A stretch of DNA of 64,000 nt from Biformimicrobium ophioploci (GCF_030270605.1 NZ_BSYJ01000008.1:1-64000), one strand, 5' to 3'. Shown: positions 10,518-21,040, counted from the stretch's first letter. Program-made: numbers and translations. Notes: generated from the sequence alone by a model not told the origin.

Positions 10518-11828
10518 ATGCAGGTTTCTATCGAAACAACTTCCGGCCTGGAACGTCGCCTGACAGTAGGTGTACCCGCAGAACAAGTCGAGCAAGAAGT
10601 AGACAAGCGTCTCCAGCAGGCGGCCAAGACCGTCCGCATCAACGGTTTCCGCAAGGGCAAGGTACCGATGAAGGTTGTACGCCAGCGCTTTGGTGCCGGT
10701 GTTCGCCAGGAAGTAATCGGTGAAGTCATGAACCGCTCCTTCTACGAGGCCGTGGTAAAGGAAGATGTTAAGCCGGCTGGCCAGCCGCGCATCGAAGCCA
10801 CCAAGGTTGCTCCGGGCGAAGATCTGGAATACGTAGCGACCTTCGAGGTTTACCCGGAAGTAGAGCTGGTTGACTTCAGCACTTTCGAAATCGAGCGTCC
10901 GGTTGCCGAAGTGTCCGACAAAGACGTGGACAACATGATCGACGTGCTGCGCAAGCAGCAGAGCGGCTGGAAAGAAACCAAGCGCAAGGCCCAGAAAGGC
11001 GACCGCGTTACCATCGACTTCGTTGGCACCAAAGACGGTGAAGAGTTCGCTGGCGGCAAGGCTGAAGGCCACAAGCTGGAGCTGGGATCCGGCAATATGA
11101 TCCCGGGCTTCGAAGACGGCATCATCGGCATGAAGCCGGGCGAGGAAAAAGACCTCGAGCTGACTTTCCCGGAAGACTACCACGCGGAAGAGCTGAAAGG
11201 CGCTGCGGTTGTCTTCAACGTCAAGGTGACTGCTTCCGAGAAGCCGGAACTGCCGGAAATGAACGACGAATTCTTCAAGACCTACGGTGTTGAGGAAGGC
11301 GGCGAAGAGAAGTTCCGCGAAGAAGTCCGCGCAAACATGGCGCGCGAGCTGAAGAACGCTGCCGTGAACAAGGTCAAGACCCAGGTCATGGACAAGCTGT
11401 ACGAAGCGCACCAGGTTGAAATGCCGGCTGCCCTGATCGCCAACGAAGTCCACGGCCTGCGCGGCCAGATGGTTCAGCAGTTCGGTGGCCAGATCAAGCC
11501 GGAAGATGCGATGAATATGCTGCCGGACGCGATGTTCGAAGAGCAGGCGAAGCGTCGCGTTGGCCTGGGCCTGGTAGTTGGCGAAGTGGTCAAGCAGAAC
11601 AACATCGCTGTTGACCAGGATCGTGTAAAGGCCAAGGTCGAAGAGCTTGCTTCTACTTACCAGCAGCCGGAAGAGGTTGTGGAGTACTACTTCAACAACC
11701 GCGAACTGCTGCAGGGTGTTGAGTCTGTAGTACTGGAAGACCAGGTTGTAGATTTCGTTCTGGAATCCGCCAAGGTTTCCGAAAAAGAAAGCAGCTACGA
11801 CGAGGTGATCAAGCCGCAACAGGGCTGA
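10518..11828 (+). CDS. tig: Trigger factor, ribosome-associated chaperone and PPIase
   Basis: Trigger factor (436 residues; E. coli 432) meets nascent chains at the ribosome exit tunnel and catalyses prolyl isomerisation. The N-terminal ribosome-binding domain contains the signature VNGFRKGKVP-like loop, here INGFRKGKVPM (about residues 40-50). The central FKBP-type PPIase domain (about 155-245) shows GDRVTIDFVGTKDGEEFAGG and GMKPGEEKDLELTFPEDYHAEELKG. The C-terminal arm domain follows. It is first in the conserved series tig-clpP-clpX-lon. The preceding AGGATTGAT segment provides the ribosome site. Confidence 0.98.
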   Translation: MQVSIETTSGLERRLTVGVPAEQVEQEVDKRLQQAAKTVRINGFRKGKVPMKVVRQRFGAGVRQEVIGEVMNRSFYEAVVKEDVKPAGQPRIEATKVAPGEDLEYVATFEVYPEVELVDFSTFEIERPVAEVSDKDVDNMIDVLRKQQSGWKETKRKAQKGDRVTIDFVGTKDGEEFAGGKAEGHKLELGSGNMIPGFEDGIIGMKPGEEKDLELTFPEDYHAEELKGAAVVFNVKVTASEKPELPEMNDEFFKTYGVEEGGEEKFREEVRANMARELKNAAVNKVKTQVMDKLYEAHQVEMPAALIANEVHGLRGQMVQQFGGQIKPEDAMNMLPDAMFEEQAKRRVGLGLVVGEVVKQNNIAVDQDRVKAKVEELASTYQQPEEVVEYYFNNRELLQGVESVVLEDQVVDFVLESAKVSEKESSYDEVIKPQQG

Positions 11829-11840
11829 TCATTTCCAGGG

Positions 11841-11874
11841 GCGGTCGCCGCATTGCCGGCGGCCGCGTCTTTCT
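11841..11874 (+). terminator. Probable terminator of tig
   Basis: GCGGTCGCCG (11841-11850) pairs with CGGCGGCCGC (11857-11866, one G-U) and is followed by a short T-rich tail (GTCTTTCT). The rest of the 303-bp tig-clpP spacer holds a small AGAGAA...TTCTCT hairpin near 11974-11991 and no promoter that I can defend. Confidence 0.5.
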
Positions 11875-12131
11875 CCCCGGTACCTTCTTTCCGGAGCCTT
11901 CCGGATAGCGTCCCGAATTCTTCCCCATATGCCGTTCTGGCAATCCGGCGCCTGCCGAGTTAAGCTCCTTCAAGAGAACAGATTTCTCTTTTCTGCTGCG
12001 TAATAAGAGCGCGTTCAGCGTTGCACTAAATGCAGTGGTTAAATTTTCTGCAGTCCGCGTGCCGCCTGCCGGTGTGATGGCGCTGCCCAGGATACTTGCC
12101 CCACAGCCACAATAAGGAAGCATCGGTTCAC

Positions 12132-12776
12132 ATGGCTCAGTTCATATATCCCAACCAATCCCTCGACGTAAATTCCGCTGGCGGCCTGGTGCCCATGGTG
12201 GTGGAGCAGACTGCGCGCGGCGAGCGCTCCTTCGACATTTATTCGCGCCTGTTGAAAGAGCGGGTGATCTTCCTGGTGGGCCCGGTTGAGGACCACATGG
12301 CGAACCTGGTGGTGGCGCAGCTGTTGTTCCTCGAGGCGGAAAACCCGGACAAGGACATCCACCTGTATATCAATTCCCCGGGCGGGTCGGTCACTGCCGG
12401 CATGTCCATTTACGACACCATGCAGTTCATCAAGCCGGACGTCAGCACCATGTGTATTGGCCAGGCCTGCAGCATGGGTGCCTTCCTGCTGGCAGCGGGC
12501 GCGACCGGCAAGCGCTACGCCACACCCAATGCGCGCACCATGATTCACCAGCCCAGCGGCGGCGCCCAGGGGCAGGCCACGGATATCCATATCCATGCGC
12601 AGGAGATCCTCAAGATCCGCGAGCGCCTGAACGAGATCATGGCGTCCCACACCGGTCGCAGCATTGAAGAGGTTGCCCGCGACACCGAGCGCGACAACTT
12701 TATGAGTGCAGAGGAATCCAAGAATTACGGTCTGGTGGATGAGGTGCTGTCCCACCGCAATTTGGCGGAAAGCTGA
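12132..12776 (+). CDS. clpP: ATP-dependent Clp protease proteolytic subunit
   Basis: ClpP (214 residues) forms the tetradecameric serine-protease barrel that degrades substrates unfolded by ClpX or ClpA. The catalytic triad is complete: S114 (in GQACSMGAF), H139 (in MIHQPSGG) and D188 (in [10 protein letters not shown]). The ATG at 12132 (MAQFIYPNQ) is chosen over an in-frame TTG at 12096 because it gives the normal mature-length protein. The AAGGAAG at 12114-12120 is rather far (11 nt) from it. clpX follows 111 bp downstream. Confidence 0.98.
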   Translation: MAQFIYPNQSLDVNSAGGLVPMVVEQTARGERSFDIYSRLLKERVIFLVGPVEDHMANLVVAQLLFLEAENPDKDIHLYINSPGGSVTAGMSIYDTMQFIKPDVSTMCIGQACSMGAFLLAAGATGKRYATPNARTMIHQPSGGAQGQATDIHIHAQEILKIRERLNEIMASHTGRSIEEVARDTERDNFMSAEESKNYGLVDEVLSHRNLAES

Positions 12777-12887
12777 CCGGTTTGGCATTTAGGGGTTGAA
12801 ATTGTCGCCTGAAGCTAGCATCTTGATGATAAGAAAGTATTTTTTGGCGCCCATCGGGCGCCTGTTCGAAGACCACGGAGTATGTGA

Positions 12888-14189
12888 ATGACCGACCAAA
12901 ACGGCGGCAACGGCGAAGAAAACGGCAAATTGCTGTATTGCTCGTTCTGCGGCAAGAGCCAGCACGAGGTACGCAAGCTGATCGCCGGTCCTTCTGTATT
13001 CATCTGTGACGAGTGCGTCGAGTTGTGTACGGACATCATTCGGGAAGAGGTCCAGGGCGGTAACGTCGAGGGCGGTGAGGAGCGACTGCCGAGCCCCCGC
13101 GAGATTACCGAGATTCTGGACGAGTATGTAATCGGCCAGGCGCGGGCCAAGAAAGTCCTCGCAGTGGCGGTATACAACCACTATAAGCGCCTGCGCAGCG
13201 GCGCGGCGCGCAAGAACAAGGACGAGGTCGAGCTCAGCAAGTCCAACATCCTGCTGGTTGGCCCGACCGGTAGTGGCAAGACGCTGCTGGCCGAAACCCT
13301 GGCGCGTCTGCTGAATGTGCCGTTTACCATTGCCGACGCCACCACCCTGACCGAAGCCGGTTATGTGGGTGAGGACGTGGAAAACATCATCCAGAAACTG
13401 CTGCAGAAATGCGACTATGACGTCGATAAGGCGCAGCAGGGCATTGTGTATATCGATGAAATCGACAAGATTTCGCGCAAGTCCGACAACCCGTCCATCA
13501 CCCGCGACGTGTCCGGTGAGGGCGTACAGCAGGCGCTGCTGAAGCTGATCGAGGGCACTGTGGCCTCGGTACCACCGCAGGGTGGTCGCAAGCATCCGCA
13601 GCAGGAATTCCTGCAGGTCGATACCTCCAATATCCTGTTTATCTGTGGCGGGGCATTTGCGGGGCTCGACAAGATCATCCGCGATCGTTCCGAGAAGGGC
13701 GGCATCGGCTTCAGTGCCGAGGTGAAGTCCAAGGACGACAAGCGTGATTTCGGCGAGACGGTCAAGGACCTGGAGCCGGAAGATCTGGTCAAGTACGGCC
13801 TGATCCCCGAGTTTGTCGGTCGTTTGCCGATGATTGCGACCCTGGAGGAACTGGATCGCGCTGCGCTGGTAGAGATTCTGACTGCGCCGAAGAACGCGTT
13901 GACCAAGCAATACGGCAAGCTGTTCGAGATGGAAGGTGTGGAGCTGGACTTCCGCCCCGACGCACTGGACGCGGTTGCGGCCAGGGCGATGGAGCGCAAG
14001 ACGGGCGCCCGTGGCCTGCGCTCCATCATGGAGTCGGTATTGCTCGATACCATGTACGACATCCCGTCCAAGGGCGATGTGGCCAAGGTGGTGGTTGACG
14101 AAGCTGTCATCAAAGGTGACTCCGCGCCGCTGCTGGTGTACCAGACTGGTACAGAAGCCAGCCCGGCCAAGGCTGCCCCGGACGAGTAG
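12888..14189 (+). CDS. clpX: ATP-dependent Clp protease ATP-binding subunit ClpX
   Basis: ClpX (433 residues; E. coli 424) is the AAA+ unfoldase partner of ClpP. The N-terminal zinc-binding domain uses CSFC and CDEC motifs (about residues 15-42). The AAA+ core shows Walker A GPTGSGKT (about 125), Walker B VYIDEIDK (about 190), and the IGFSAE loop that docks into ClpP. Substrates include SsrA-tagged proteins. The ATG follows GGAG with suitable spacing. A strong terminator follows, so clpX is the last gene of the clpP-clpX unit. Confidence 0.98.
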   Translation: MTDQNGGNGEENGKLLYCSFCGKSQHEVRKLIAGPSVFICDECVELCTDIIREEVQGGNVEGGEERLPSPREITEILDEYVIGQARAKKVLAVAVYNHYKRLRSGAARKNKDEVELSKSNILLVGPTGSGKTLLAETLARLLNVPFTIADATTLTEAGYVGEDVENIIQKLLQKCDYDVDKAQQGIVYIDEIDKISRKSDNPSITRDVSGEGVQQALLKLIEGTVASVPPQGGRKHPQQEFLQVDTSNILFICGGAFAGLDKIIRDRSEKGGIGFSAEVKSKDDKRDFGETVKDLEPEDLVKYGLIPEFVGRLPMIATLEELDRAALVEILTAPKNALTKQYGKLFEMEGVELDFRPDALDAVAARAMERKTGARGLRSIMESVLLDTMYDIPSKGDVAKVVVDEAVIKGDSAPLLVYQTGTEASPAKAAPDE

Positions 14190-14240
14190 GGCGCCGCAGA
14201 CGAGCAAGTCGAAAACATTTCCGCATTCGCGGTATTTGTG

Positions 14241-14273
14241 AAAAAGGGTTCCACTGAGGAACCCTTTTTTTTT
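14241..14273 (+). terminator. Rho-independent terminator of clpPX
   Basis: AAAAAGGGTTCC (14241-14252) pairs with GGAACCCTTTTT (14258-14269) around ACTGA, within a nine-base T-run. Confidence 0.93.
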
Positions 14274-14292
14274 ACGCCGCGATCAAATTAGA

Positions 14293-14320
14293 CTTGTATT
14301 CGGCGCTTTTGGCCCCACAT
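14293..14320 (+). promoter_or_regulatory. Candidate sigma-32 heat shock promoter of lon
   Basis: CTTGTAT (14293-14299) and CCCCACAT (14313-14320), 13 bp apart, match the sigma-32 pattern CTTGAAA-N13-15-CCCCATNT at most positions. They lie about 70 bp before the lon start. lon is a heat shock gene in enterics, which supports the reading. Confidence 0.6.
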
Positions 14321-14389
14321 CTAACGTCAGAAGCCCCCGTCGGATGCCGTTGATCCGGAGTGCGGGGCCACTGATACAAGAGGAATTAC

Positions 14390-16795
14390 ATGGATCAGCA
14401 GTCCCCATCCCAGGTTGAATACCCGTTACTCCCGTTGCGCGATGTGGTGGTTTACCCGCACATGGTCATTCCGCTGTTTGTCGGCCGTGAAAAGTCGATC
14501 GACGCGCTGGAAGAGGCGATGCGCAATGACAAGCAGGTATTGCTGGTGGCACAGAAGCAGGCGTCGGAGGACGACCCGGGCGAGGACGATATCTACCGGG
14601 TGGGCACCGTTGCCAGTGTGCTGCAATTGCTAAAGCTGCCGGATGGCACCGTCAAGGTACTGGTGGAAGGCAGCGAGCGGGTGTCCATTACGGAAGTGGT
14701 CGACCATGAAAACCACTACCGCGCCAAGGTCACGCCTCTGCCTTCAGAAGAACTGTCGGAGCCGGAAGCGGAAGCGTTGGTGCGCTCTGCCATGACCCAG
14801 TTCGAGCAGTACGTGAACCTGAGCAAGAAGGTTCCGGGCGAGGTCATGACCTCTCTCTCCGGCATCGATGAGCCGGGTCGCCTTGCCGACACCATTGCAG
14901 CGCACATGTCGCTGGAGCTTGCGCAGAAACAGGAACTGCTGGAGATGTCCAGCATCAAGGATCGCCTCGAGCACCTGCTGGGCCTGATGGATTCCGAGAT
15001 CGACCTGATCCAGGTGGAAAAGCGTATTCGCGGCCGCGTCAAAAAGCAGATGGAGAAGAGCCAGCGCGAGTACTACCTGAACGAGCAGATGAAAGCGATC
15101 CAGAAGGAACTCGGGGAGATCTCTGAGGAGCCGAACGAGATCGAGGATCTGGAGAAGAAAATCGCCGATGCGGGTATGCCGGAAGAGGCGGAAAAGAAGA
15201 CCCGCGCCGAACTGGGCAAGCTCAAGATGATGTCGCCGATGTCTGCGGAAGCATCCGTTCTGCGCAGCTACATCGACTGGATGCTCAATGTGCCGTGGAA
15301 AAAAGCGAGTCGTGTGCGCCACGATCTGGTCAAGGCCGAGGAGATTCTGGAAGCGGACCACTACGGGCTTGAGGAAGTGAAAGAGCGCATCGTTGAGTAC
15401 CTGGCGGTGCAGAAGCGCGTGAAGAAAGTGAAGGGGCCGATCCTGTGCCTGGTTGGCCCACCGGGTGTGGGTAAGACGTCTCTGGGCGAGTCCATTGCGC
15501 GCGCGACCAATCGCAAGTTTGTGCGCATGGCGCTGGGTGGCGTACGCGACGAAGCAGAGATTCGCGGCCATCGCCGCACTTATATTGGTTCCCTGCCGGG
15601 CAAGTTGATCCAGAAGATTTCCAAGGTCGGGGTCAAGAACCCGCTGTTCCTGCTCGATGAAATCGACAAGATGGGCATGGATCATCGCGGTGACCCTGCA
15701 TCGGCGCTGCTCGAAGTACTGGACCCGGAGCAGAACAAGAGTTTCAACGACCATTACCTGGAGGTCGACTACGACCTGTCCGACGTAATGTTCGTGTGTA
15801 CCTCTAACTCCATGAATATTCCGGGTCCGTTGCTGGACCGGATGGAAGTGATCCGCATCCCGGGTTACACGGAAGACGAGAAACTGAATATCGCCCAGCG
15901 CTATCTGGTGCCAAAGCAGCGCAAGAACGGCGGCCTCAAAGCCGAAGAGCTGGAGATTTCCGACGATAGCATCCGCGACGTGGTGCGTTACTACACGCGT
16001 GAAGCGGGTGTGCGCGGTCTCGATCGCGAGATCGCAAAAATCTGCCGCAAGATTGTTACCAGGAATGTGCGTGCCAAGGGCAACCAGCAGATTACCGTGC
16101 AACCTGCGGACCTGGAGGAATTGTTGGGCGTAAGGCGCTTCGATTACGGGCGCGCGGAAGATGAAAACAAGATTGGCCAGGTAACCGGACTTGCGTGGAC
16201 CGAGGTTGGCGGCGAACTGCTGACCATTGAATCTTCGGCGGTATCCGGCAAGGGCAGGGTAATCAAGACCGGCTCTCTGGGTGACGTGATGCAGGAGTCC
16301 ATTCAGGCGGCACTGACCGTGGTGCGTTCGCGCTCCCAGGTGCTGGGTGTTGCCCCGGACTTCCACGAGAAGAAGGATATCCATATCCATGTGCCGGAGG
16401 GTGCCACACCGAAGGACGGCCCAAGCGCAGGTATCGCCATGTGCACCGCCCTGGTGTCGGTGCTGACCGATATTCCGGTGCGTTCGGACGTTGCCATGAC
16501 GGGTGAAATCACCTTGCGTGGTGAAGTGTTGCGCATTGGTGGTCTCAAGGAAAAACTGCTGGCTGCGCACCGTGGTGGTATCAAGACCGTTTTGATTCCG
16601 GCGGATAACGAGCGCGACCTGAAGGAAATTCCGGAGAATATCCTGCAGGACCTGACCATCTACCCGGTCAAATGGATAGACCAGGTTCTGGAGCATGCGC
16701 TGGTGCGTTTGCCGGAGCCGCTGACCGATGAGGAATTTGCCGCACTGCAGCGCAAGGCCGATGAGAAGGAGTCGCATTCCGCGCGTCGCCATTGA
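14390..16795 (+). CDS. lon: ATP-dependent Lon protease
   Basis: Lon (801 residues; E. coli 784) is a cytoplasmic AAA+ serine protease degrading misfolded and regulatory proteins. It has the N-terminal substrate-recognition domain ([23 protein letters not shown]), a coiled-coil middle, and an AAA+ module with Walker A GPPGVGKT (about residue 356) and Walker [10 protein letters not shown]. The C-terminal protease domain carries the Ser-Lys dyad: serine in [11 protein letters not shown] (about 680) and lysine in [14 protein letters not shown] (about 723). An AGAGGAA ribosome site precedes the ATG. The upstream sequence offers a heat shock-type promoter. hupB follows, as in many gammaproteobacteria. 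Confidence 0.98.
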   Translation: MDQQSPSQVEYPLLPLRDVVVYPHMVIPLFVGREKSIDALEEAMRNDKQVLLVAQKQASEDDPGEDDIYRVGTVASVLQLLKLPDGTVKVLVEGSERVSITEVVDHENHYRAKVTPLPSEELSEPEAEALVRSAMTQFEQYVNLSKKVPGEVMTSLSGIDEPGRLADTIAAHMSLELAQKQELLEMSSIKDRLEHLLGLMDSEIDLIQVEKRIRGRVKKQMEKSQREYYLNEQMKAIQKELGEISEEPNEIEDLEKKIADAGMPEEAEKKTRAELGKLKMMSPMSAEASVLRSYIDWMLNVPWKKASRVRHDLVKAEEILEADHYGLEEVKERIVEYLAVQKRVKKVKGPILCLVGPPGVGKTSLGESIARATNRKFVRMALGGVRDEAEIRGHRRTYIGSLPGKLIQKISKVGVKNPLFLLDEIDKMGMDHRGDPASALLEVLDPEQNKSFNDHYLEVDYDLSDVMFVCTSNSMNIPGPLLDRMEVIRIPGYTEDEKLNIAQRYLVPKQRKNGGLKAEELEISDDSIRDVVRYYTREAGVRGLDREIAKICRKIVTRNVRAKGNQQITVQPADLEELLGVRRFDYGRAEDENKIGQVTGLAWTEVGGELLTIESSAVSGKGRVIKTGSLGDVMQESIQAALTVVRSRSQVLGVAPDFHEKKDIHIHVPEGATPKDGPSAGIAMCTALVSVLTDIPVRSDVAMTGEITLRGEVLRIGGLKEKLLAAHRGGIKTVLIPADNERDLKEIPENILQDLTIYPVKWIDQVLEHALVRLPEPLTDEEFAALQRKADEKESHSARRH

Positions 16796-16954
16796 CCCGG
16801 AATATGATGTTAATTTGCGCGTCGGTCACTGTTGTGGCCCGGCGCGCATGCGTGAATTCAATCGAGTCTCTGGTTAAAAACTGACCCGCCTGACCCTTGC
16901 ACGTTCAATGTGATCGCAGAATCCGCCCAACTGGGCTGAAACCCCCGTGGTTCC

Positions 16955-16983
16955 TTGACCCGCTATCAGGCAGTTGGTATAAA
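16955..16983 (+). promoter_or_regulatory. Sigma-70 promoter of hupB
   Basis: TTGACC (16955-16960) and TATAAA (16978-16983) are separated by the ideal 17 bp, in the 325-bp lon-hupB spacer. Transcription would start near 16990, giving a leader of about 130 nt. The rest of the spacer shows nothing I recognise. Confidence 0.75.
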
Positions 16984-17120
16984 TCGTGGCTCATTTGCCC
17001 TTGGGGGGGTGGCCTGGCAGCAGGTTCCCGGTGGCTACACGATAGCTAGACCAAGTTTTACAGGGGGGAGGCCAGATGCTTCCTCCCGCGATAACCTAAA
17101 AAAATATAGAGGGATATAGC

Positions 17121-17393
17121 GTGAATAAATCCGATCTGATCGACGCCATTGCAGCATCTGCGGATATTCCAAAGGCGGCGGCTGGCCGTGCTCTGGACGC
17201 AATGGTAGACAGCATCACTGACGCTCTGAAAAAGGACGAGCAAGTGGTACTGGTAGGCTTTGGTACCTTCGCTGTTAAAGAGCGCGCTGCCCGCACTGGT
17301 CGCAACCCGCGTACCGGCGACCCGATTGAAATCGCTGCAGCCAAGATTCCTAGCTTCAAGGCTGGCAAGGCGCTGAAAGACGCCGTTAACTGA
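17121..17393 (+). CDS. hupB: DNA-binding protein HU-beta
   Basis: HU-beta (90 residues) is a nucleoid protein that bends DNA without sequence specificity. The sequence shows the helical dimer body ([20 protein letters not shown]) and the DNA-binding beta arm with [22 protein letters not shown], ending in [12 protein letters not shown]. The GTG start at 17121 is preceded by AGAGGGATATAGC, a plausible ribosome site. It has its own strong promoter and terminator, sits between lon and ppiD as in E. coli, and is expected to be highly expressed. Confidence 0.97.
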   Translation: MNKSDLIDAIAASADIPKAAAGRALDAMVDSITDALKKDEQVVLVGFGTFAVKERAARTGRNPRTGDPIEIAAAKIPSFKAGKALKDAVN

Positions 17394-17429
17394 TTTCGAC
17401 TGTCAGAGATGTAGTTTTCTGCAGTTAAG

Positions 17430-17458
17430 AGGCGCATCGGTAAGGTGCGCCTTTTTTG
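17430..17458 (+). terminator. Rho-independent terminator of hupB
   Basis: AGGCGCA (17430-17436) pairs with TGCGCCT (17446-17452) and is followed by a run of T residues. Confidence 0.88.
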
Positions 17459-17510
17459 TTAGCAGATTTTTGTATTTTTCGTTTAACGATTTTTTTATTT
17501 GGAGTTCACC

Positions 17511-19379
17511 ATGCTTCAGTCCATGCGTGACAACCTTAAAGGTACTGCGGCGATTATTCTCGCAGCACTGTTTGGTTTTATTGTCGCAATCACCGGCATT
17601 GACTTCTTTACCGGTGCAAGCGGTGGCGGCAGTGAGGAAGTCGCGTCGGTGAACGGCGAGAAGATTTCAGAAGTTGATGTTTCGCGCGGCGTGCGCAACC
17701 AACAGGCCCAGATGATGGCCCAGTTCGGTGAAAACCTGCCAGCCGAAGCGCTGAGTGAGGACACCCTGCGTCGCCCCGTGATCCAGCAGCTGATTGCGCA
17801 GGCGGTAATGCGCCAGGCCGCGAGCGAGAGCGGTATGGTTATGAGCAAGGAGGAGCTCAACAAGGTCATTGCCTCCCTGCCGGCATTTCAGGTAGACGGT
17901 CAGTTCTCCCAGGCTGCCTTCCGCAATGCTGCGGCGCGCCAGGGTATGTCCCCGGCGGCATTCCAGCAGTACATCGAACAGAGCCTGGTTGTACAGCAAT
18001 ACCTGGAAGGTATCGCTGGCAGCGGTTTTGTCACTGCACAGGAAGCGAAGAAATTCGTTGAGCTTTCCATGGAAGAACGTGATTTCGATTACGTGGTAAT
18101 GGAAGTGGCAGGCCTGCTGGGCGAGATTTCCGTGACCGATGCGGAGATCCAGCAGTACTACGACGAAAACCCGGCGGAGTTTGCCCGTCCGGAAATGGTT
18201 GCGGTCAAGTATATCGAGCTGAAGCCCGAGACTTTTGCCGGCGCGATCGATGTTTCCGAGGAAGATATCCAGGCGCAGTACCAGCAGGAGCTGAAGGCAT
18301 TCCAGGCCAGCACCCAGCGCCGCGCGGCCCACATCTTCCTTGAAGGCGATGCCGATGCGGAAAAGGTTGCGGAAGTGCAGGCCAAACTGGCTGCAGGTGA
18401 GTCTTTCGAGGCGCTGGTCACGGCATACTCCGATGACTTTGCCAGCAAGGAAATGGGTGGCGATCTCGGTTTTACCGGTGGTGACGTTTTCCCGCCCGAG
18501 TTCGAGGAGGCCCTTGCAGCCCTGTCCGTCAATGAGGTTTCCGGGCCGGTTGAGACTGCCGACGGTACCCACTTTGTCAAGCTGACCGAACTGACCGAAA
18601 GTAAGGTGCCGACCCTGGAAGAGCGCCGTGCGGAAATCGCCGAAGCACTGAAGGCCTCCCGCGCTGAGCGTGAATTCGTGACTGCGCTGGAGCGTATGAC
18701 CGAATTGGCTTACAACGCAGAAGACCTGGCTGAAGTTGCCGAAGAGCTTGGTGTTACTGTGGGCACGACCGGCCTGTTCTCCAGTTCCGGCGGTGAAGGC
18801 ATTACAGCAGAACCAAAAGTGGTTGCGGCGGCATTTACCCCGGAAGTGAAGGAAGACCGCAACACCTCGGACGTGATCGACTTGGCGGAAGACCATGCAC
18901 TGGTGCTGCAGGTAACCGAGCACCAGCCGGCGGGTGTATTCGCGCTGGCGAAGGTGGCTGAGCAGATCAGCGACAAGCTGAAGCGCGAGAAAGCCAGTGC
19001 GCAGCTGGCCGAGAAGGCGGAAGCACTGCAGGCTGCGCTGGCAGCTGGCGGTGACTTCGCGCTGCTCGCAGAAGAGGCGGGCCTGACCCTGGAAACGGCG
19101 GACAAATCCCGTCGTACGGGCTTTGGCGAGCGCGGTGAGATCGTCACTGCCGCGTTCGAGCTGTCTGGTGACCTGCCTGCGGTGAAAGCCCTCAAGGTAA
19201 ACAGTGGCAACCGTGTGGTGCTGAAGCTGCGTGACGTGCGCCCGGGTAACCTCGATGCGCAGCCTGCGGAGCAGCGCAATGCACTCCTGCGACAGCTGTC
19301 TGTCCTGGATGCCAACAATGAGTCGGCGGCCATGGAGAAGTACCTGCAGGATGCGGCGGATATCAGTATCGGTAACTGA
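17511..19379 (+). CDS. ppiD: Periplasmic folding chaperone PpiD (SurA_N/parvulin family)
   Basis: PpiD (622 residues from the ATG at 17511) is an inner-membrane-anchored periplasmic chaperone working near the Sec translocon. A single N-terminal membrane segment (about residues 12-34, TAAIILAALFGFIVAITGI) anchors it. A SurA_N-like helical region follows, then a parvulin-type PPIase domain around residues 260-360 (AAHIFLEGDADAEKV, FASKEMGGDLGFTGGDVFPPEFEEAL), then a second helical C-terminal region. The ATG at 17511 follows GGAG by 6 nt; an in-frame TTG at 17499 lies inside that ribosome site. The domain order and hupB neighbour match E. coli ppiD. Confidence 0.95.
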   Translation: MLQSMRDNLKGTAAIILAALFGFIVAITGIDFFTGASGGGSEEVASVNGEKISEVDVSRGVRNQQAQMMAQFGENLPAEALSEDTLRRPVIQQLIAQAVMRQAASESGMVMSKEELNKVIASLPAFQVDGQFSQAAFRNAAARQGMSPAAFQQYIEQSLVVQQYLEGIAGSGFVTAQEAKKFVELSMEERDFDYVVMEVAGLLGEISVTDAEIQQYYDENPAEFARPEMVAVKYIELKPETFAGAIDVSEEDIQAQYQQELKAFQASTQRRAAHIFLEGDADAEKVAEVQAKLAAGESFEALVTAYSDDFASKEMGGDLGFTGGDVFPPEFEEALAALSVNEVSGPVETADGTHFVKLTELTESKVPTLEERRAEIAEALKASRAEREFVTALERMTELAYNAEDLAEVAEELGVTVGTTGLFSSSGGEGITAEPKVVAAAFTPEVKEDRNTSDVIDLAEDHALVLQVTEHQPAGVFALAKVAEQISDKLKREKASAQLAEKAEALQAALAAGGDFALLAEEAGLTLETADKSRRTGFGERGEIVTAAFELSGDLPAVKALKVNSGNRVVLKLRDVRPGNLDAQPAEQRNALLRQLSVLDANNESAAMEKYLQDAADISIGN

Positions 19380-19397
19380 TATTTAACCGCCGGACAC

Positions 19398-19425
19398 AAA
19401 AAAGGGGCTATTAGCCCCTTTTTTG
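19398..19425. terminator. Bidirectional terminator between ppiD and mltD
   Basis: AAAAAAGGGGCTA and TAGCCCCTTTTTT pair almost perfectly. The A-run and T-run flank the stem symmetrically, so it can stop transcripts from both convergent genes. Confidence 0.9.
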
Positions 19426-19465
19426 TTGCCTGTTCATCGCTGCCGGTGGCGCGTCTAATGGAGTA

Positions 19466-21040
19466 TCAACCCTGCAGGCGGGTGACGTCCACGTACAGGG
19501 TCAGTTTCTGCCCCGGTTGCAGGTACTTGTTCTTGTTGATCCGGTTCCACTTCACGATGTCATTGATCTTCAGGCTGAACTTCTGCGCGATGCGAGCCAG
19601 TGAGTCACCGCTACGCACCTTGTAAGACAGCTTGCGCGTGGTGCGACCGGTCTTGGGCGCGTTGGACTTGGGGTAGGCGACCAGGCGCTGGCCCGGACGC
19701 AGGGTGTCCCCTGGAGCCATGCTGTTCCAGCTTGCTAGCTGGCGCACGGACACATCCATGCTGCGCGAGATGTCCCAGAAGGTATCACCCGGCTTGACTG
19801 TGTAGGTGACCTTCTCCGTGCCGCGACGGGCGCTGCGGGACTGCTTGCGCTTGAGGCGCTCGTCCATGGAGTAGGCGTACTGCCCGGCAGGCGCCGCGGC
19901 CACCGGGATCAGCAGGGTGCTGCCGGCGCGAATCATGTTGCCGCGCAGGTTGTTGGTCTGGCGGATGGAGGCGACGGTCGTCTGGTATTTCTTGGCAATA
20001 TTGATCAGCGAGTCACCGGATTTCACCGTGTGGCGCTGCCAGGAAACACGCTGCTCTTTGGGCAGGCTGGCCAGCTTCTGCTCGAAGGCGCTTTTCTTGT
20101 CGATCGGCAGCAGCAGCTGGTGGTTGCCGTTGGGGTCGGTTGCCCAGCGGTTGTAGCCAGGGTTTAGCAGCGACAGCTCTTCGATCTCGATATCGGCCAG
20201 GTCCGCAGCCTGTGCCAGGTCGATCTGGCTGCCCACGGAAACCTTGGCGAAATAGGGCTCGTTGGGGATATCAAACAGTGGTGTGTTGTACTGCTCGCGT
20301 TTGCCCACAACCTCAGCGAGGGCCAGCAGCTGCGGCACATAACGCTGGGTCTCGCGCGGCAGCTTCAGGTGCCAGAAATCGGTCGGCTTGCCCGCGGCCT
20401 TGTTGCGGCGGATGGCGCGTCGCACGGTGCCTTCGCCGCCGTTGTACGCTGCCAGCACCAGTGGCCAGTCATTGTCGAAGCGCTTGGCGAGGTACAGGAA
20501 GTACTCGGCCGCGGCGCGGGTGGAGTCGGCGACGTCACGTCGGCCGTCATACCACCAGTTCTGGTCCAGGCCGAAGGCGCGACCGGTCGCGGGGGTAAAC
20601 TGCCACATACCTGCGGCCTGGGCGTGGGAGTAGGCGAACGGGTCGTAGCCGCTCTCGACGATCGGCAGCAGTGCCAGCTCGGTCGGTACGCCGGCAGCCT
20701 CGAGCTCTTCCGCAACGTGGTAGATGTAGCGATGGGCGCGCTCGGAAACGCGCTTCATATAGCTCTTGTTCTTGGTGTAGTAGCGGACGTAGTCCTGCAC
20801 CCTGGGCTGGTGGGTCTGGGTGTCCAGGGAGAAGCCGCGCGTCAGGCGCTGCCAGAGATCCTTGGTTGCGACCGCCTCTGTGACTTCCGGTGATGCGACG
20901 CTTTCAGCGGTTGCCGCGTGCGGCGCACTCTTTCCGGTATCCGTGCTCTCCGGGGTGGGTAGTTGCGGTGCGGTTTCGATGCGAGCGCAGGCCCCCACAG
21001 CCGTAGCCAGAAGCACTACGGCAAACTTCTTGTAAATCAT
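19466..21040 (-). CDS. mltD: Membrane-bound lytic murein transglycosylase D with three LysM repeats
   Basis: MltD (524 residues) is an outer-membrane lipoprotein that cleaves peptidoglycan between MurNAc and GlcNAc, forming 1,6-anhydro ends. The lipobox VGAC places the lipidated cysteine at C18. The SLT goose-lysozyme-like domain (about residues 105-230) carries the catalytic glutamate E129 (in LPIVESGYDPFA), followed by AGMWQFTPATGR and AYNGGEGTVRRAI. Three LysM domains follow near residues 338-383, 415-460 and 472-518, each with a (V/S)GDS/T motif. E. coli MltD has two LysM repeats, so this form is longer. It lies beside gloB, as in E. coli. Confidence 0.96.
   Translation of the reverse strand: MIYKKFAVVLLATAVGACARIETAPQLPTPESTDTGKSAPHAATAESVASPEVTEAVATKDLWQRLTRGFSLDTQTHQPRVQDYVRYYTKNKSYMKRVSERAHRYIYHVAEELEAAGVPTELALLPIVESGYDPFAYSHAQAAGMWQFTPATGRAFGLDQNWWYDGRRDVADSTRAAAEYFLYLAKRFDNDWPLVLAAYNGGEGTVRRAIRRNKAAGKPTDFWHLKLPRETQRYVPQLLALAEVVGKREQYNTPLFDIPNEPYFAKVSVGSQIDLAQAADLADIEIEELSLLNPGYNRWATDPNGNHQLLLPIDKKSAFEQKLASLPKEQRVSWQRHTVKSGDSLINIAKKYQTTVASIRQTNNLRGNMIRAGSTLLIPVAAAPAGQYAYSMDERLKRKQSRSARRGTEKVTYTVKPGDTFWDISRSMDVSVRQLASWNSMAPGDTLRPGQRLVAYPKSNAPKTGRTTRKLSYKVRSGDSLARIAQKFSLKINDIVKWNRINKNKYLQPGQKLTLYVDVTRLQG

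Noticed and set aside
11923-11930. CCCCATAT as a sigma-32 -10 element for clpP
   Set aside because: The nearest -35-like CTTCCGG is 18 bp away and a poor match, and the site is about 200 bp from clpP. Not convincing.
14744-16792. A 682-residue open frame antisense to lon
   Set aside because: Lon is unmistakable on the plus strand; the antisense frame has no ribosome site or domain.
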